A DNA stretch of 64,000 nucleotides from Arthrobacter sp. ov118 (lineage in GTDB: Bacteria > Actinomycetota > Actinomycetes > Actinomycetales > Micrococcaceae). Made by a program: the position numbers and the translations under genes. The notes under the pieces were generated by a model. The model did not search any database. It worked only from the letters and a program-made list of their open reading frames with translations, and was not told the DNA's origin. The stretch lies in NCBI RefSeq assembly GCF_900116495.1, contig NZ_FPAY01000001.1:744001-808000 (forward strand). The letters are read 5' to 3'. Shown here piece after piece: positions 32,837-40,758 of this stretch (the first letter of the stretch is position 1; each line of letters opens with the position of its first letter).

Positions 32837-32993
32837 GAGTTACGCGGATCACTATTGTCCGGCCGCTGAAGCGCGGATATTCGCGGGTTTCCGCAAGGTG
32901 GGCCTGTCTGTGGTTCCGCTGCCAAAAAACCAGGAGTCGACAACCTGCGAACGTTCTCATACTCTGTTCTCGGGACCTACTTGGGAGGCACTG

Positions 32994-33836
32994 ATGATTT
33001 CGATCGTGACAGCCAGGGACAACGTCGTTGACTGCTACTTGGATGAAGGGCAAGTTTTCGCCGGGGGCAATGCCCTAAACGTCGCGGTGTTCGCACGGCG
33101 AGCCGGGGCAAGAACGGCCTACGCCGGCACCGTGGGAACTGACGACGCCGGCGCCCTTATCCTGAGCAGCCTGGCTCGGGAGGGCGTGTCGACGGATTAT
33201 GTGCAGGTCCGGCCCGGTAGCACCGCGTATTGCGTGATCGGCCATAACAACGGGGACAGGGTGTTTCAGGACGTCGGCCTCGGCGTCTCACGGGCTTGCT
33301 TCGAGGGCGGTCTCCTTTCACCGGCCTCCGGTTTTGATGCCGTCCACCTCAGCGAGTCCAGTTCTCTTGAGGAGTTGGCGGCCGACCTCTCCGCTGTATC
33401 GCGGCTGTCCTTCGACTTTTCAACGAACAGAGATGCCGGCCTGCTCCGCATGGTTGCACCGCACTGCTTCCTCGCTTCCTTCTCAGGAGGAGACCTCCCT
33501 GCCGCCGATGGAATCGAACGGGCCCGGCAGGCCACCGCTCTGGGTGCAACCTGGGCGCTGGTGACGCGTGGAGCAGCAGGCGCTGTGCTGCTGGGAACCG
33601 ACCGGAGCTACCAGGTTGCAGCGGCCGAAACGACCCTCGTGGACACGCTGGGCGCCGGCGACACATTCATTGGGACCCTTCTGGTCGGGCTCCTGGAGGG
33701 GAGAACCCCGCCTGAAGCCATGACCACGGCCGCCGAAGCTTCGGCTTTGACCTGCCGCAGGCTCGGGGCCTTCGGAAACGGCGGACCCCTCACGGCCATG
33801 CCCGGCCGGCACAGCACCACGCCGCGGCGGCGCTGA
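32994..33836 (+). CDS. frlD: FrlD-like PfkB sugar kinase (fructoselysine 6-kinase type), 280 aa
   Basis: The ATG giving MISIVTARDN follows TGGGAGG at ideal spacing; a longer in-frame start at 32898 gives an unlikely leader. The N-terminus DNVVDCYLDEGQVFAGGNAL and FARRAGARTAYAGTVGTDDAG match FrlD kinases, which begin with a (G)DNVVD motif, and the PfkB signature DTLGAGDTFIG contains the catalytic Asp223. Length (280) matches FrlD (about 284). FrlD phosphorylates fructoselysine or related Amadori compounds at C6. The next gene encodes the matching deglycase-type SIS protein, which strongly supports this reading over a generic fructokinase. Confidence 0.8.
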   Translation: MISIVTARDNVVDCYLDEGQVFAGGNALNVAVFARRAGARTAYAGTVGTDDAGALILSSLAREGVSTDYVQVRPGSTAYCVIGHNNGDRVFQDVGLGVSRACFEGGLLSPASGFDAVHLSESSSLEELAADLSAVSRLSFDFSTNRDAGLLRMVAPHCFLASFSGGDLPAADGIERARQATALGATWALVTRGAAGAVLLGTDRSYQVAAAETTLVDTLGAGDTFIGTLLVGLLEGRTPPEAMTTAAEASALTCRRLGAFGNGGPLTAMPGRHSTTPRRR

Positions 33837-33903
33837 ACGCTCCAAACCACCACAAACCACCAAATTTCGGAAAACCCGAAAGCCAAACAACAGGAGAAAT
33901 ATC

Positions 33904-34923
33904 TTGACCGACGGAACGTATCTCGGACCCGGCCCGGTAGCCCAGATCCCGGAGGACGTGGTGTCCTCACAGGAACACGCACTTCAGCTCTGGCCGCAGA
34001 TCGATAACCACATAGCAGGACTTGACCATCCCATCCATGAGGTCTTCCTGGTCGGCGCCGGAGGGTCATTTCTGGCCATGGTTCCCGCCCAATACGTCCT
34101 GGACCTCCACTCCAACGTTCCGCTGCACACCTACAACTCGGACGAGTTCTACTACCGCTCCCCCCCAAGGGTCGGGAAGCATTCCCTAGTGGTGGTGCTC
34201 TCGGGCACCGGCAACACCCCCGAAACCATCCGGGCAGGTCAGTGGGCCCAAGAGCGCGGAGCCGCCGTCGTTGCCGTGACGTTGAAGGCGGACGGACCGC
34301 TCGCCCAGAGCCTTTCGACTTCGTTCGTCGCCACAACCGGCCAGGGCAGCCAGATTGTCCTGCAGCTGGTTGCACTGGCGGTCCTGAAACGGCAGGGCCT
34401 CGACGTGTCCCTGATGAGCAGCGCGCTTTCCGCCACCCCCAAGGCTCTGTACGAGGCGCTGGAAAGCTTTGAACCGCAGGCGGCGGCCATCGCCTCGGCC
34501 ATGAAAGACGTCCCCGTCACCAACGTCCTCGCGTCCGGTCCCCTGCAGGGAGCCGCGGAAACGTTTACCATGTGCTACTTGCAGGAAATGCAGTGGATGC
34601 ACGCGGCAACCATCAACGCTGATGAATTCTTTCAAGGACCGTTCGAAGTCATCGACAAGACCACCAAATCGATCGTGTTCCTCGGAGAGGACAACACCCG
34701 CCCCATGGGTGAAAGGGTCCGCACGTTCCTCGACACGTACAGCGGCGAAACCTTCTACATCGACGGAAGGCAGTTTGGACTGCCAGGCGTGGCGGAGTCG
34801 GAACGCAGCTACGTGCTGCCTCTTGTCTTCCACGCCCTCGTTGCACGCCTTGCAGCGCACTACGCGGCGGTGAGGGGTTACGCCCTGGAAGGGCGCCGTT
34901 ACATGTGGCAGGTAAGCTACTGA
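33904..34923 (+). CDS. frlB: FrlB-like SIS-domain protein (fructosamine 6-phosphate deglycase type), 339 aa
   Basis: The TTG start follows AGGAGA. Two SIS (sugar isomerase) domains in tandem are visible: VFLVGAGGSFLAMVPAQYVL and VVVLSGTGNTPETIRAGQWA in the first, NVLASGPLQGAAETFTMCYL and GPFEVIDKTTKSIVFLGED in the second. This is the GlmS-isomerase-like layout of FrlB and FraB, which split a 6-phosphofructosyl amino acid into glucose 6-phosphate and the free amino acid. It lies 67 bases after the kinase gene in the same direction. General aminosugar isomerases remain possible, but the kinase partner argues for a deglycase. Confidence 0.8.
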   Translation: MTDGTYLGPGPVAQIPEDVVSSQEHALQLWPQIDNHIAGLDHPIHEVFLVGAGGSFLAMVPAQYVLDLHSNVPLHTYNSDEFYYRSPPRVGKHSLVVVLSGTGNTPETIRAGQWAQERGAAVVAVTLKADGPLAQSLSTSFVATTGQGSQIVLQLVALAVLKRQGLDVSLMSSALSATPKALYEALESFEPQAAAIASAMKDVPVTNVLASGPLQGAAETFTMCYLQEMQWMHAATINADEFFQGPFEVIDKTTKSIVFLGEDNTRPMGERVRTFLDTYSGETFYIDGRQFGLPGVAESERSYVLPLVFHALVARLAAHYAAVRGYALEGRRYMWQVSY

Positions 34924-34983
34924 GCTGGGCTTCCGGGCCGCGGCACCGCGGCCCGGAACAAGACCAGCCACGGAAAGACTCCC

Positions 34984-36072
34984 ATGCAGCCAACCCCTAA
35001 GATCACCATCACGCAGGTCGCAGCTGAAGCCGGTGTCAGCACGGCTACGGCAGGCCGGGTCCTCGGCGGTTACGGCTACGCAAGCGGCGACGTCGCCGCC
35101 AAGGTCCAGGCAGCAGCCCGGAAACTGGGCTACAAACCGAACACGCTGGCCCGCAGTCTGGTGACCGGCCGCAGCCAAACCATCGGCGTCGTCGCCGCTG
35201 ACATCGACAACGCCTTCTACGCCAGGGTCCTGCGCGGAATCGGCGACGTGGCAAGGTCACAGGGATTCGGCGTCATCCTGACCAACAGTGATGAGAACCT
35301 TGAACGCGAACAGGAAGCCGTCCAACTCCTGCTCGAAAAGCGCGTCGACGGCCTCATACTCGCCCCCTGCGAGGTTCAGGGGTCCGCCCATCTCCACAGT
35401 CTCATAGCCGGCGGATGCCCCATGGTCCAGATCGACCGGGCAGCCTACGACCTGGCAGCGGACTCAGTGACGGTAGACAACCGCGGGGCCGCCCGGGAGG
35501 CAGTCGATCACCTACTGAAGGCAGGACACCGACGCATCGGCATCATCGCCGAGCTCGAACGGCTCGAAACCGGCAGCCTTGAGAAGTTTGTGCGCCAAGG
35601 CGCCTACGACCCGATGAAGGGTGAAACCCTTTATCCGAGCTGGCAGCGGTTGCTCGGATACCTCGACGCGCACCGGCACGCCGGCATCCAAGTTGACCTA
35701 CACCTGATCCGCCGCGCCGGCGCATACTCCTCAGAGGCAGCACGCCAGGAGACCGTCCAGCTGCTCCAAGGCCCCGACCGGCCGACCGCCGTTTTCGCCG
35801 CTGACGGAACCATGGCACACGGAGTCATGCAGGCCCTCGCGGACCTCCACGTCCAAGTCCCCCAGCAACTTTCCATCGTGTGCTTTGACGACCTCGACTG
35901 GATGCAATTCATGCAGCCAGCCATCACGTCCGTTCACCAGCCTGTGCACCGCATCGGATCAATGGCTGCCGAGCTACTCCTGGCAAGGATCGCCGGCGAC
36001 GCCTCCGTACCAAAGCACAATGTCCTGGAAGCAAGGCTAAACATCCGCGACTCCGTCGGGCCTCCAGCCTGA
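34984..36072 (+). CDS. Atypical LacI family regulator of the frl-like genes, 362 aa
   Basis: An unusual HTH (ITITQVAAEAGVSTATAGRV, LGGYGYASGD) resembles that of the regulator at 30709, and the effector domain again has an insertion after GHRRIGIIAEL, here about 35 residues with FVRQGAYDPMKGETLYPSW. The rest is standard (SQTIGVVAADIDNAFYARVL, IVCFDDLDWMQFMQPA). It is third in the kinase-deglycase run, 60 bases after frlB-like, so the operon encodes its own regulator. It probably senses the sugar-amino acid or its phosphate. Confidence 0.88.
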   Translation: MQPTPKITITQVAAEAGVSTATAGRVLGGYGYASGDVAAKVQAAARKLGYKPNTLARSLVTGRSQTIGVVAADIDNAFYARVLRGIGDVARSQGFGVILTNSDENLEREQEAVQLLLEKRVDGLILAPCEVQGSAHLHSLIAGGCPMVQIDRAAYDLAADSVTVDNRGAAREAVDHLLKAGHRRIGIIAELERLETGSLEKFVRQGAYDPMKGETLYPSWQRLLGYLDAHRHAGIQVDLHLIRRAGAYSSEAARQETVQLLQGPDRPTAVFAADGTMAHGVMQALADLHVQVPQQLSIVCFDDLDWMQFMQPAITSVHQPVHRIGSMAAELLLARIAGDASVPKHNVLEARLNIRDSVGPPA

Positions 36073-36413
36073 GATTCGGCAGCAGCTAGTTCCTTCCACC
36101 GACCAGACGACCCCACCCCTGTGATGAGACTCACGCGCCATTTTCGACATCTGGCTTGAGCCTCGCGCGCGGCGTTGTGCACTATGGAAAGGCAAGGCCG
36201 GGAACCCGTTTCCCGGCTGACGCAGCCCGACGTTCCCGCCGACGCTACATGCTCGCAACGAAGGTCAGGCACCCATCCTGGTGGACGCAATGAGGCCAAA
36301 CCGGTGAGCTCGCAGAGCTGCCCAAGGTCGCAGGCGTTCCTGGTTTGGACCCACGACGGCTCCGCATCGGTGCGGCAGCCGGACACCCGGATCACGAATG
36401 GAAGCACTGAACA
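36073..36413. other. Intergenic region, no gene recognised
   Basis: This 341-base stretch separates the LacI gene from the small protein at 36414. It holds one clean hairpin (36197-36217, arms GCCGGGAA and TTCCCGGC around CCCGT) without a T-tract. Short open frames here have poor codon bias. No riboswitch or RNA gene was recognised. Confidence 0.6.
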
Positions 36414-36593
36414 ATGACGTTTGAATCTGCCACCTCTGAAACCCACAAGCTCTGGGACCGTGCCACCATGCACCACGAGCTGGACGCGCTGGTCCACGAC
36501 CTCTCCGAGCGCCACAACACCGCCAAGAGCAACATCGCGGTCCACGCCAGCGGTCCGAACACCTTCACGTTCAGCCTGAACCACGGAGCCTGA
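36414..36593 (+). CDS. Small His-containing protein, 59 aa
   Basis: The ATG has GGAAG nine bases upstream and the frame has strong actinobacterial codon bias (almost every third base G or C), which argues for a real gene. The product starts MTFESATSETHKLWDRATMH and continues with a predicted amphipathic helix (HELDALVHDLSERHNTAK) and a short beta-like end (FTFSLNHGA). Five histidines and no cysteines. I do not recognise a family. A strong hairpin follows 26 bases after the stop, so it is an independent transcript. Confidence 0.6.
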   Translation: MTFESATSETHKLWDRATMHHELDALVHDLSERHNTAKSNIAVHASGPNTFTFSLNHGA

Positions 36594-36619
36594 AGCCTAT
36601 ATTCCGGCAGTAGCAACGC

Positions 36620-36659
36620 AAACGACGACGGCGGGAGCCACCTCCCGCCGTCGTCGTTT
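36620..36659 (+). terminator. Hairpin terminator, GACGACGGCGG family copy 3
   Basis: Seventeen-base perfect arms (36620-36636 and 36643-36659) with a 6-base loop, ending in TTT. It follows the 59-residue protein and precedes the ArsR-ArsC promoter. Confidence 0.88.
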
Positions 36660-36684
36660 GTATAGGCCCCACCTTCGAAAACCC

Positions 36685-36700
36685 ATCAAACTTCTTTGAT
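36685..36700. promoter_or_regulatory. ArsR-type operator ATCAA-N6-TTGAT
   Basis: ATCAA ACTTCT TTGAT is the classical ArsR/SmtB inverted repeat with 6-base spacing. It overlaps the -35 element of the ArsR-ArsC promoter. A further partial palindrome, CAATC-CT-GATTG, lies at 36705-36716. Confidence 0.8.
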
Positions 36701-36723
36701 CCACCAATCCTGATTGATAGAAT
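36696..36723 (+). promoter_or_regulatory. Promoter of the ArsR-ArsC fusion gene
   Basis: TTGATC (36696-36701), a 16-base spacer and TAGAAT (36718-36723). The GTG start at 36730 lies 6 bases past the -10 element, at the expected transcription start, so the message should be leaderless. Confidence 0.7.
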
Positions 36724-36729
36724 TGTTGC

Positions 36730-37548
36730 GTGAGCTACACCACATCCCCGGAGGTTCGGGCGAGTGCGCCGGGTTTCCTGCGTCTCGCTGGACACCCGGT
36801 ACGGTGGCAGTTGCTGGGTGAGCTGGCGCGCAGCGACCGGCAGGTGCGTGAGCTAGCGGCACTAGTGGGTCAGCGGCAGAGCCTGACGTCCTATCATCTC
36901 GCCCAACTGCGGGACGGCGGGCTGGTGACCATGCGGCGCAGCTCGGCTGACGGACGTGACACATACTGCAGCCTCAACCTGGCGGTGTATCGCGAACGGC
37001 TTGCCGAATCCGGCGCCGCGCTTCACGCCGGGCTGCGGCTAGTCCCGGCCGAGCCGGCACCGCCGACCGGCACTCTTGGCGAACCGCCCCGTCAAGCACC
37101 CGCACGGTCACCCGTTCGGGTGCTGTTCCTCTGCACGGGCAACAGCGCCCGGTCCCAGATGGCCGAAGCGATCCTGGGGCGCCTCGGCGGCTCGCGGGTA
37201 GAAGCCGCCAGTGCCGGCAGTCGCCCCAAAGACCTGCACCCCAACGCCGTACGAGTGATGCGTGAGCGTGGCATGGACATCAGCAACGCCCGTTCAAAGC
37301 ATCTGAGCGAGTTCGCCGATCAGCGGTTCGACTATGTGATCAGCCTTTGCGACCGCGTACGGGAGGTGTGCCCGGACTTCCCTGGTGCACCCACGATGGT
37401 GCATTGGAGCATCGCTGACCCGGCAGTTGAAGCAGCGGATCAGGACAGTTACCAGCCCTTTGTCCGCACAGCAGATGAACTGAACACGCGGATCCAGTTC
37501 CTGCTTTACGCCATCGAGCACGCCCAAACGATTTCGGGAAGGAGCTAG
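36730..37548 (+). CDS. ArsR regulator fused to thioredoxin-type arsenate reductase, 272 aa
   Basis: Residues 1-105 form an ArsR winged HTH (LRLAGHPVRWQLLGELARSD, then QRQSLTSYHLAQLRDGGL); a Pro/Ala linker leads to a low-molecular-weight phosphatase/ArsC domain (129-272). The P-loop CTGNSARS begins at Cys135, the redox pair Cys207 and Cys214 has the 7-residue spacing of the Bacillus enzyme, and the general acid lies in the ADP segment at Asp230. All three reductase cysteines are present, so arsenate reduction to arsenite is likely. The HTH lacks the usual CxC sensor, leaving Cys80 as the only cysteine. The GTG start is placed at the predicted transcription start. Confidence 0.88.
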   Translation: MSYTTSPEVRASAPGFLRLAGHPVRWQLLGELARSDRQVRELAALVGQRQSLTSYHLAQLRDGGLVTMRRSSADGRDTYCSLNLAVYRERLAESGAALHAGLRLVPAEPAPPTGTLGEPPRQAPARSPVRVLFLCTGNSARSQMAEAILGRLGGSRVEAASAGSRPKDLHPNAVRVMRERGMDISNARSKHLSEFADQRFDYVISLCDRVREVCPDFPGAPTMVHWSIADPAVEAADQDSYQPFVRTADELNTRIQFLLYAIEHAQTISGRS

Positions 37549-37550
37549 AC

Positions 37551-37943
37551 ATGCCTAACGATCTTACGGAGATGGTCAGCGTCCGATACATGGTGGACGA
37601 CGTCGACGCGGCGATCGACTTTTACACAAGACACCTCGGATTCACCCTCAGAATGAGCGCCGCGCCGGCATTCGCCGACGTCGCCCGCGGCCAGCTGAGG
37701 CTCCTCCTGAGCGGGCCAAAAAGCTCGGCAGGCCGGCCAATGCCGGACGGCACCGTACCCGCACCGGGAGGATGGAACCGGATCCACCTCATCGTGAGCG
37801 ATATCGCCGCCGACGTGCAACGACTGCGCGATGAAGGCCTCACGTTCCGAAACGACATTGTCACCGGTCCCGGCGGACAACAGATCCTGCTGGAAGATCC
37901 GTCCGGCAACGTAGTCGAGTTATTCCAACCCGCCGGCCAATAG
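37551..37943 (+). CDS. VOC (glyoxalase/bleomycin resistance) family protein, 130 aa
   Basis: A single VOC domain of two beta-alpha-beta-beta-beta units: VSVRYMVDDVDAAIDFYTRHLGF and FADVARGQLRLLLSGP in the first, NRIHLIVSDIAADVQRLRDEG and QILLEDPSGNVVELFQPA in the second, with metal-ligand-like residues in HLIV and VELF. AAGGAG precedes the ATG, 2 bases after the ArsR-ArsC stop, so both are one operon. ArsI C-As lyases also belong to this family, but no cysteine exists here, so that activity is not expected. The role in arsenic response is by association. Confidence 0.87.
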   Translation: MPNDLTEMVSVRYMVDDVDAAIDFYTRHLGFTLRMSAAPAFADVARGQLRLLLSGPKSSAGRPMPDGTVPAPGGWNRIHLIVSDIAADVQRLRDEGLTFRNDIVTGPGGQQILLEDPSGNVVELFQPAGQ

Positions 37944-37979
37944 CGCGCGGTTTAACACAAAAAGGACGACGGCGCCTGG

Positions 37980-38663
37980 CTATGTTGCGGCTTCTGCCTC
38001 CGCCATTTTGATCATGCGGAGTTCGTCCGCCACGGCGCGGGACGGCCAATGATTCTTCGCCAGTTCCCTTACCAGGCTTTGATCGGCCGCCGGGAAGAAC
38101 TTCTCGAGCAGCCCTGCCACATGGAGCAGGGCGATCAGGGCTTTGGTCCGCGGATCGGAGATTCCGGAATCGAACGGCGCTGAGTCCGGCTCCGCGGCAT
38201 CGGAGGGTGGACGACTGAGTGCGGCTTGGATCTTTTGCAGGAGCGCGGTTTCCGGGACGTAATCCTTTTCCGGGTACCGCGTGGTTTTGAACAGGCCAAG
38301 GTGTCTCTCCCCGACGTGATCGACGATGCCCAGCGAAGCCATGCCCTCATAGATGCGGTGCACCTCGGCGCGGCTCTCCAGCATCGAAACCCACCGCTTG
38401 GGCGTGTGAGGCCGTGATTTTCCCCGGATGAGGTCCAGCTGGTGCTGGAAGTCCGACTGCGGGGCGGTCCCGGTGGCCCTCACGTACTTCCCCTGCAGTC
38501 CGATGGCACCCAGCAGGTTCAGCTCGGCCAGGATGGCCCCGGCCACAGCGGGCCTGAGCACGGACTGCGCCACAACAGGCTCGCCGTCCTCGTCGTTCGT
38601 CGCCAGAAGGAGCAGAGCCTGCGGAAGGTTCAGCGCCTCGGCCTTCGGTGTTTCAGCATCCAT
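37980..38663 (-). CDS. GPP34 (Golgi phosphoprotein 3-like) family protein, 227 aa
   Basis: The ATG giving MDAETPKAEALNLPQALLLL begins right at the family's N-terminal helix; a longer frame from 38783 has no family resemblance. The GPP34 pattern runs through RPAVAGAILAELNLLGAIGL, RAEVHRIYEGMASLGIVDHV and the C-terminal helices AKNHWPSRAVADELRMI. In eukaryotes these bind PI4P; in actinobacteria the function is unknown. An acidic insertion (EPDSAPFDSGISD) is present. It converges with the VOC gene, 36 bases from its stop. The family call is confident. Confidence 0.85.
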   Translation of the reverse strand: MDAETPKAEALNLPQALLLLATNDEDGEPVVAQSVLRPAVAGAILAELNLLGAIGLQGKYVRATGTAPQSDFQHQLDLIRGKSRPHTPKRWVSMLESRAEVHRIYEGMASLGIVDHVGERHLGLFKTTRYPEKDYVPETALLQKIQAALSRPPSDAAEPDSAPFDSGISDPRTKALIALLHVAGLLEKFFPAADQSLVRELAKNHWPSRAVADELRMIKMAEAEAAT

Positions 38664-38788
38664 AGGATCATGGTCGCGCAGCCGGCCGGTCACCACAACG
38701 GCAATTCGAACAGGCCCGGAAACTACCTGTCCTGTTGAGGAGACCGAGAATTTACGCCTCCGAAATGCAACCCCTACCCGCAAAGAAA

Positions 38789-38826
38789 ATTGCAGAGTAT
38801 ATTTGTTGCAATCACCCTTGCAGAGT
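38789..38826. promoter_or_regulatory. Probable RpiR binding region
   Basis: ATTGCA (38789-38794) and TGCAAT (38807-38812) form an inverted pair, and TTGCAGAGT occurs twice (38790-38798 and 38818-38826), spaced by 28 bases. The AT-rich TATATT between the arms may be the -10 element. The start of the RpiR gene is 27 bases further on. Confidence 0.6.
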
Positions 38827-38852
38827 GATCCAGGTAACAGAAGGGTCTGCGC

Positions 38853-39752
38853 TTGAATACCAACGACGTCGATCTAGGCGCCCCCGCGGCGGGCGCCAAC
38901 GGCGCCGGGAACGTCTCCCATGCGTGGCTCGGGGACGCGCTTCCGGACGTTCCGCTGTCCAAGGCCCAGTCCCGGGTTGTCGATGTGATCGGCCGCAATC
39001 CGCAACTGTCCTCGTACGCCGACATCGCCGAGATTGCCCAGCGCGCCGACGTCAACAACTCCACGGTTGTCCGTGCAGCCCAGCATCTGGGTTACCGCGG
39101 CTGGCCCGACCTCCAGCGGGAATTGCGCTCCCGGTACCTCGTCATGATCTCCACCGAGGACACCCTGACCGAGCACGGCGAACACCGCAGCCCCCTACAC
39201 GACGCGCTCAACCACGACATCGAGAATCTGCGCCTGACCCTGGACTCCAACACAGCCGATGACGCCGAGGCGGCGATCGCAGCCATGGCGGCCGCCAAGT
39301 CCATCACCGTCCTCGGACTCGGCTCCTTCGCCGGCCCCGCCAGCGTGATGGCCCACCTGGGCTCCACCATGGGATACCCCATCACCCTGGAGAACCGCGG
39401 CGGCGTCCACCTCGCTTCCAGCACCAACACCCTCGGCCACGGAGACGTCCTGGTGGTCATCAACATGTGGCGCTCCGTCCGGCAGATCATTGTCGCCGCC
39501 GAGGCCGCCAAGCAGGCAGGCGCCACGGTGATCGCCATCAGCGACATGCGCCGCGGCCGCCTTGCCGCCGCAGCCGACCACCTCCTGGTGGTGGCCTCGG
39601 AAGGAATCTCCTTCTTCCAGTCCGTCACGGCAGCCAACTCCCTGGTCTACGGGCTGCTCGCTGGGATGGAGGCGGCACACCCCGAACGCAGCCGCGCCGC
39701 GATCCGCCGCACCCAACAGCTGTGGAAAGACCTGGACATCTACCTCGACTGA
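38853..39752 (+). CDS. MurR/RpiR family transcriptional regulator, 299 aa
   Basis: The TTG start has AAGGG upstream. The N-terminal HTH domain of the RpiR type (LSKAQSRVVDVIGRNPQLSS, ADIAEIAQRADVNNSTVVRA) is joined to a SIS effector domain (AKSITVLGLGSFAGPASVMA, GDVLVVINMWRSVRQIIVAA, GATVIAISDMRRGRLAA). A long Ala/Gly-rich N-terminal leader of about 30 residues precedes the HTH. It is the first gene of a five-gene run that ends with DUF3100 and probably controls it. SIS effectors usually bind phosphosugars, but RpiR proteins of amino acid or amide pathways also exist. Confidence 0.9.
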   Translation: MNTNDVDLGAPAAGANGAGNVSHAWLGDALPDVPLSKAQSRVVDVIGRNPQLSSYADIAEIAQRADVNNSTVVRAAQHLGYRGWPDLQRELRSRYLVMISTEDTLTEHGEHRSPLHDALNHDIENLRLTLDSNTADDAEAAIAAMAAAKSITVLGLGSFAGPASVMAHLGSTMGYPITLENRGGVHLASSTNTLGHGDVLVVINMWRSVRQIIVAAEAAKQAGATVIAISDMRRGRLAAAADHLLVVASEGISFFQSVTAANSLVYGLLAGMEAAHPERSRAAIRRTQQLWKDLDIYLD

Positions 39753-39799
39753 CCCCAGCACCCCATCCCCCACCCGCATACCTTTCCAGGAGCAGCTTC

Positions 39800-40732
39800 A
39801 TGAATACCAGCACCAACCGCCGCATAGCCGTCGTAGGCCTCGGCGCCATGGGCGGAGCGATGGCAGCCACCCTTCACCGGGCCGGCTGGGATGTCACCGG
39901 TTTCGACCCCTCCGAAGCAGCCCGGGCCGCCGCCGCCGACACGGGAATTGCCACCACTGCCGCCCTCGGCGATCTCGCCGGAACTCCTTACGCTGTCCTC
40001 TCCCTGCCCGATGCCAGCATTGTCGAGACCACGGTGCCGCAGCTCCTGGCGGAACCGGGCACCGTCGCGATCATTGACACCACCACCTCCGAACCGGCAA
40101 CGAGCAAGCAGATGGCCGACCTCGCCGAAGCGCAAGGCGCCGCCTTCGTGGACGCGCCGGTCTCCGGCGGCCGCGACGGGGCGGCATCGGGATCCCTGAG
40201 TGCCTTCGTCGGCGCAACCGCCGTGGCGCTTTCCGCGGCGGAGCCGGTTCTGCTCGCGCTCACCGGCGGCAAGTACAGCCACATCGGCGGCCCCGGCAGC
40301 GGCAACGTGGTCAAGCTCCTCAACAACGTCCTTGCCGCGGCCAACCTGGTCTCCGTGGGCGAGGCACTGGGCGTCGCGCAGGCCTACGGCATTGATCCGG
40401 CCAAGGCCGCCGCCAGCATCAGCGAAGCCTCCGGAGGAAGCTTTGTCTCCGCGAACATGTACCCCAACTGGGTGCTCACCGGCACCCACGATTCCGGGTT
40501 TTCGCTCGGCCTCATGGCCCGGGATGCCGCCCTCGCCGTGGACGTCGCCGTGCAAATCGGCGAAAGCCCAACCCTGCTGGCAGCTGTTGCGGGCCGGTGG
40601 CAGGACGCCTTGGCCCTCCTTGGGCCGCGTGCGGACTTTACCGAAATCGCCCGGACCGTCGCGCCCGCCATCACGCCCGCCGGGGCACCCAGGACGAACG
40701 GTCCCGTAGACGGCACCACCGCCGTCGCCTAA
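39800..40732 (+). CDS. NAD(P)-dependent beta-hydroxyacid dehydrogenase (3-HIBADH family), 310 aa
   Basis: The ATG giving MNTSTNRRIA follows CCAGGAGC. Rossmann motif AVVGLGAMGGAMAATL, substrate loop DAPVSGGRDG and catalytic Lys172 in GSGNVVKLLNN are intact. The family oxidises beta-hydroxyacids such as 3-hydroxyisobutyrate, 3-hydroxypropionate or tartronate semialdehyde. With the aldehyde dehydrogenase gene 26 bases downstream, an alcohol to aldehyde to acid sequence is likely. It is only a distant relative of the dehydrogenase at 5764. The C-terminus has an extra Pro/Gly/Thr tail of about 20 residues. Confidence 0.88.
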   Translation: MNTSTNRRIAVVGLGAMGGAMAATLHRAGWDVTGFDPSEAARAAAADTGIATTAALGDLAGTPYAVLSLPDASIVETTVPQLLAEPGTVAIIDTTTSEPATSKQMADLAEAQGAAFVDAPVSGGRDGAASGSLSAFVGATAVALSAAEPVLLALTGGKYSHIGGPGSGNVVKLLNNVLAAANLVSVGEALGVAQAYGIDPAKAAASISEASGGSFVSANMYPNWVLTGTHDSGFSLGLMARDAALAVDVAVQIGESPTLLAAVAGRWQDALALLGPRADFTEIARTVAPAITPAGAPRTNGPVDGTTAVA

Positions 40733-40758
40733 GCCCCCAGCCGCAAAGGAACGCCACA

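Noticed and set aside
34186..35178. A 330-codon minus-strand frame opposite the FrlB-like gene
   Set aside because: No ribosome site or motifs; antisense shadow of the SIS protein and the LacI start.
37551..37943. ArsI-type C-As lyase next to the ArsR-ArsC fusion
   Set aside because: ArsI needs conserved cysteines for trivalent organoarsenicals; this VOC protein has none.
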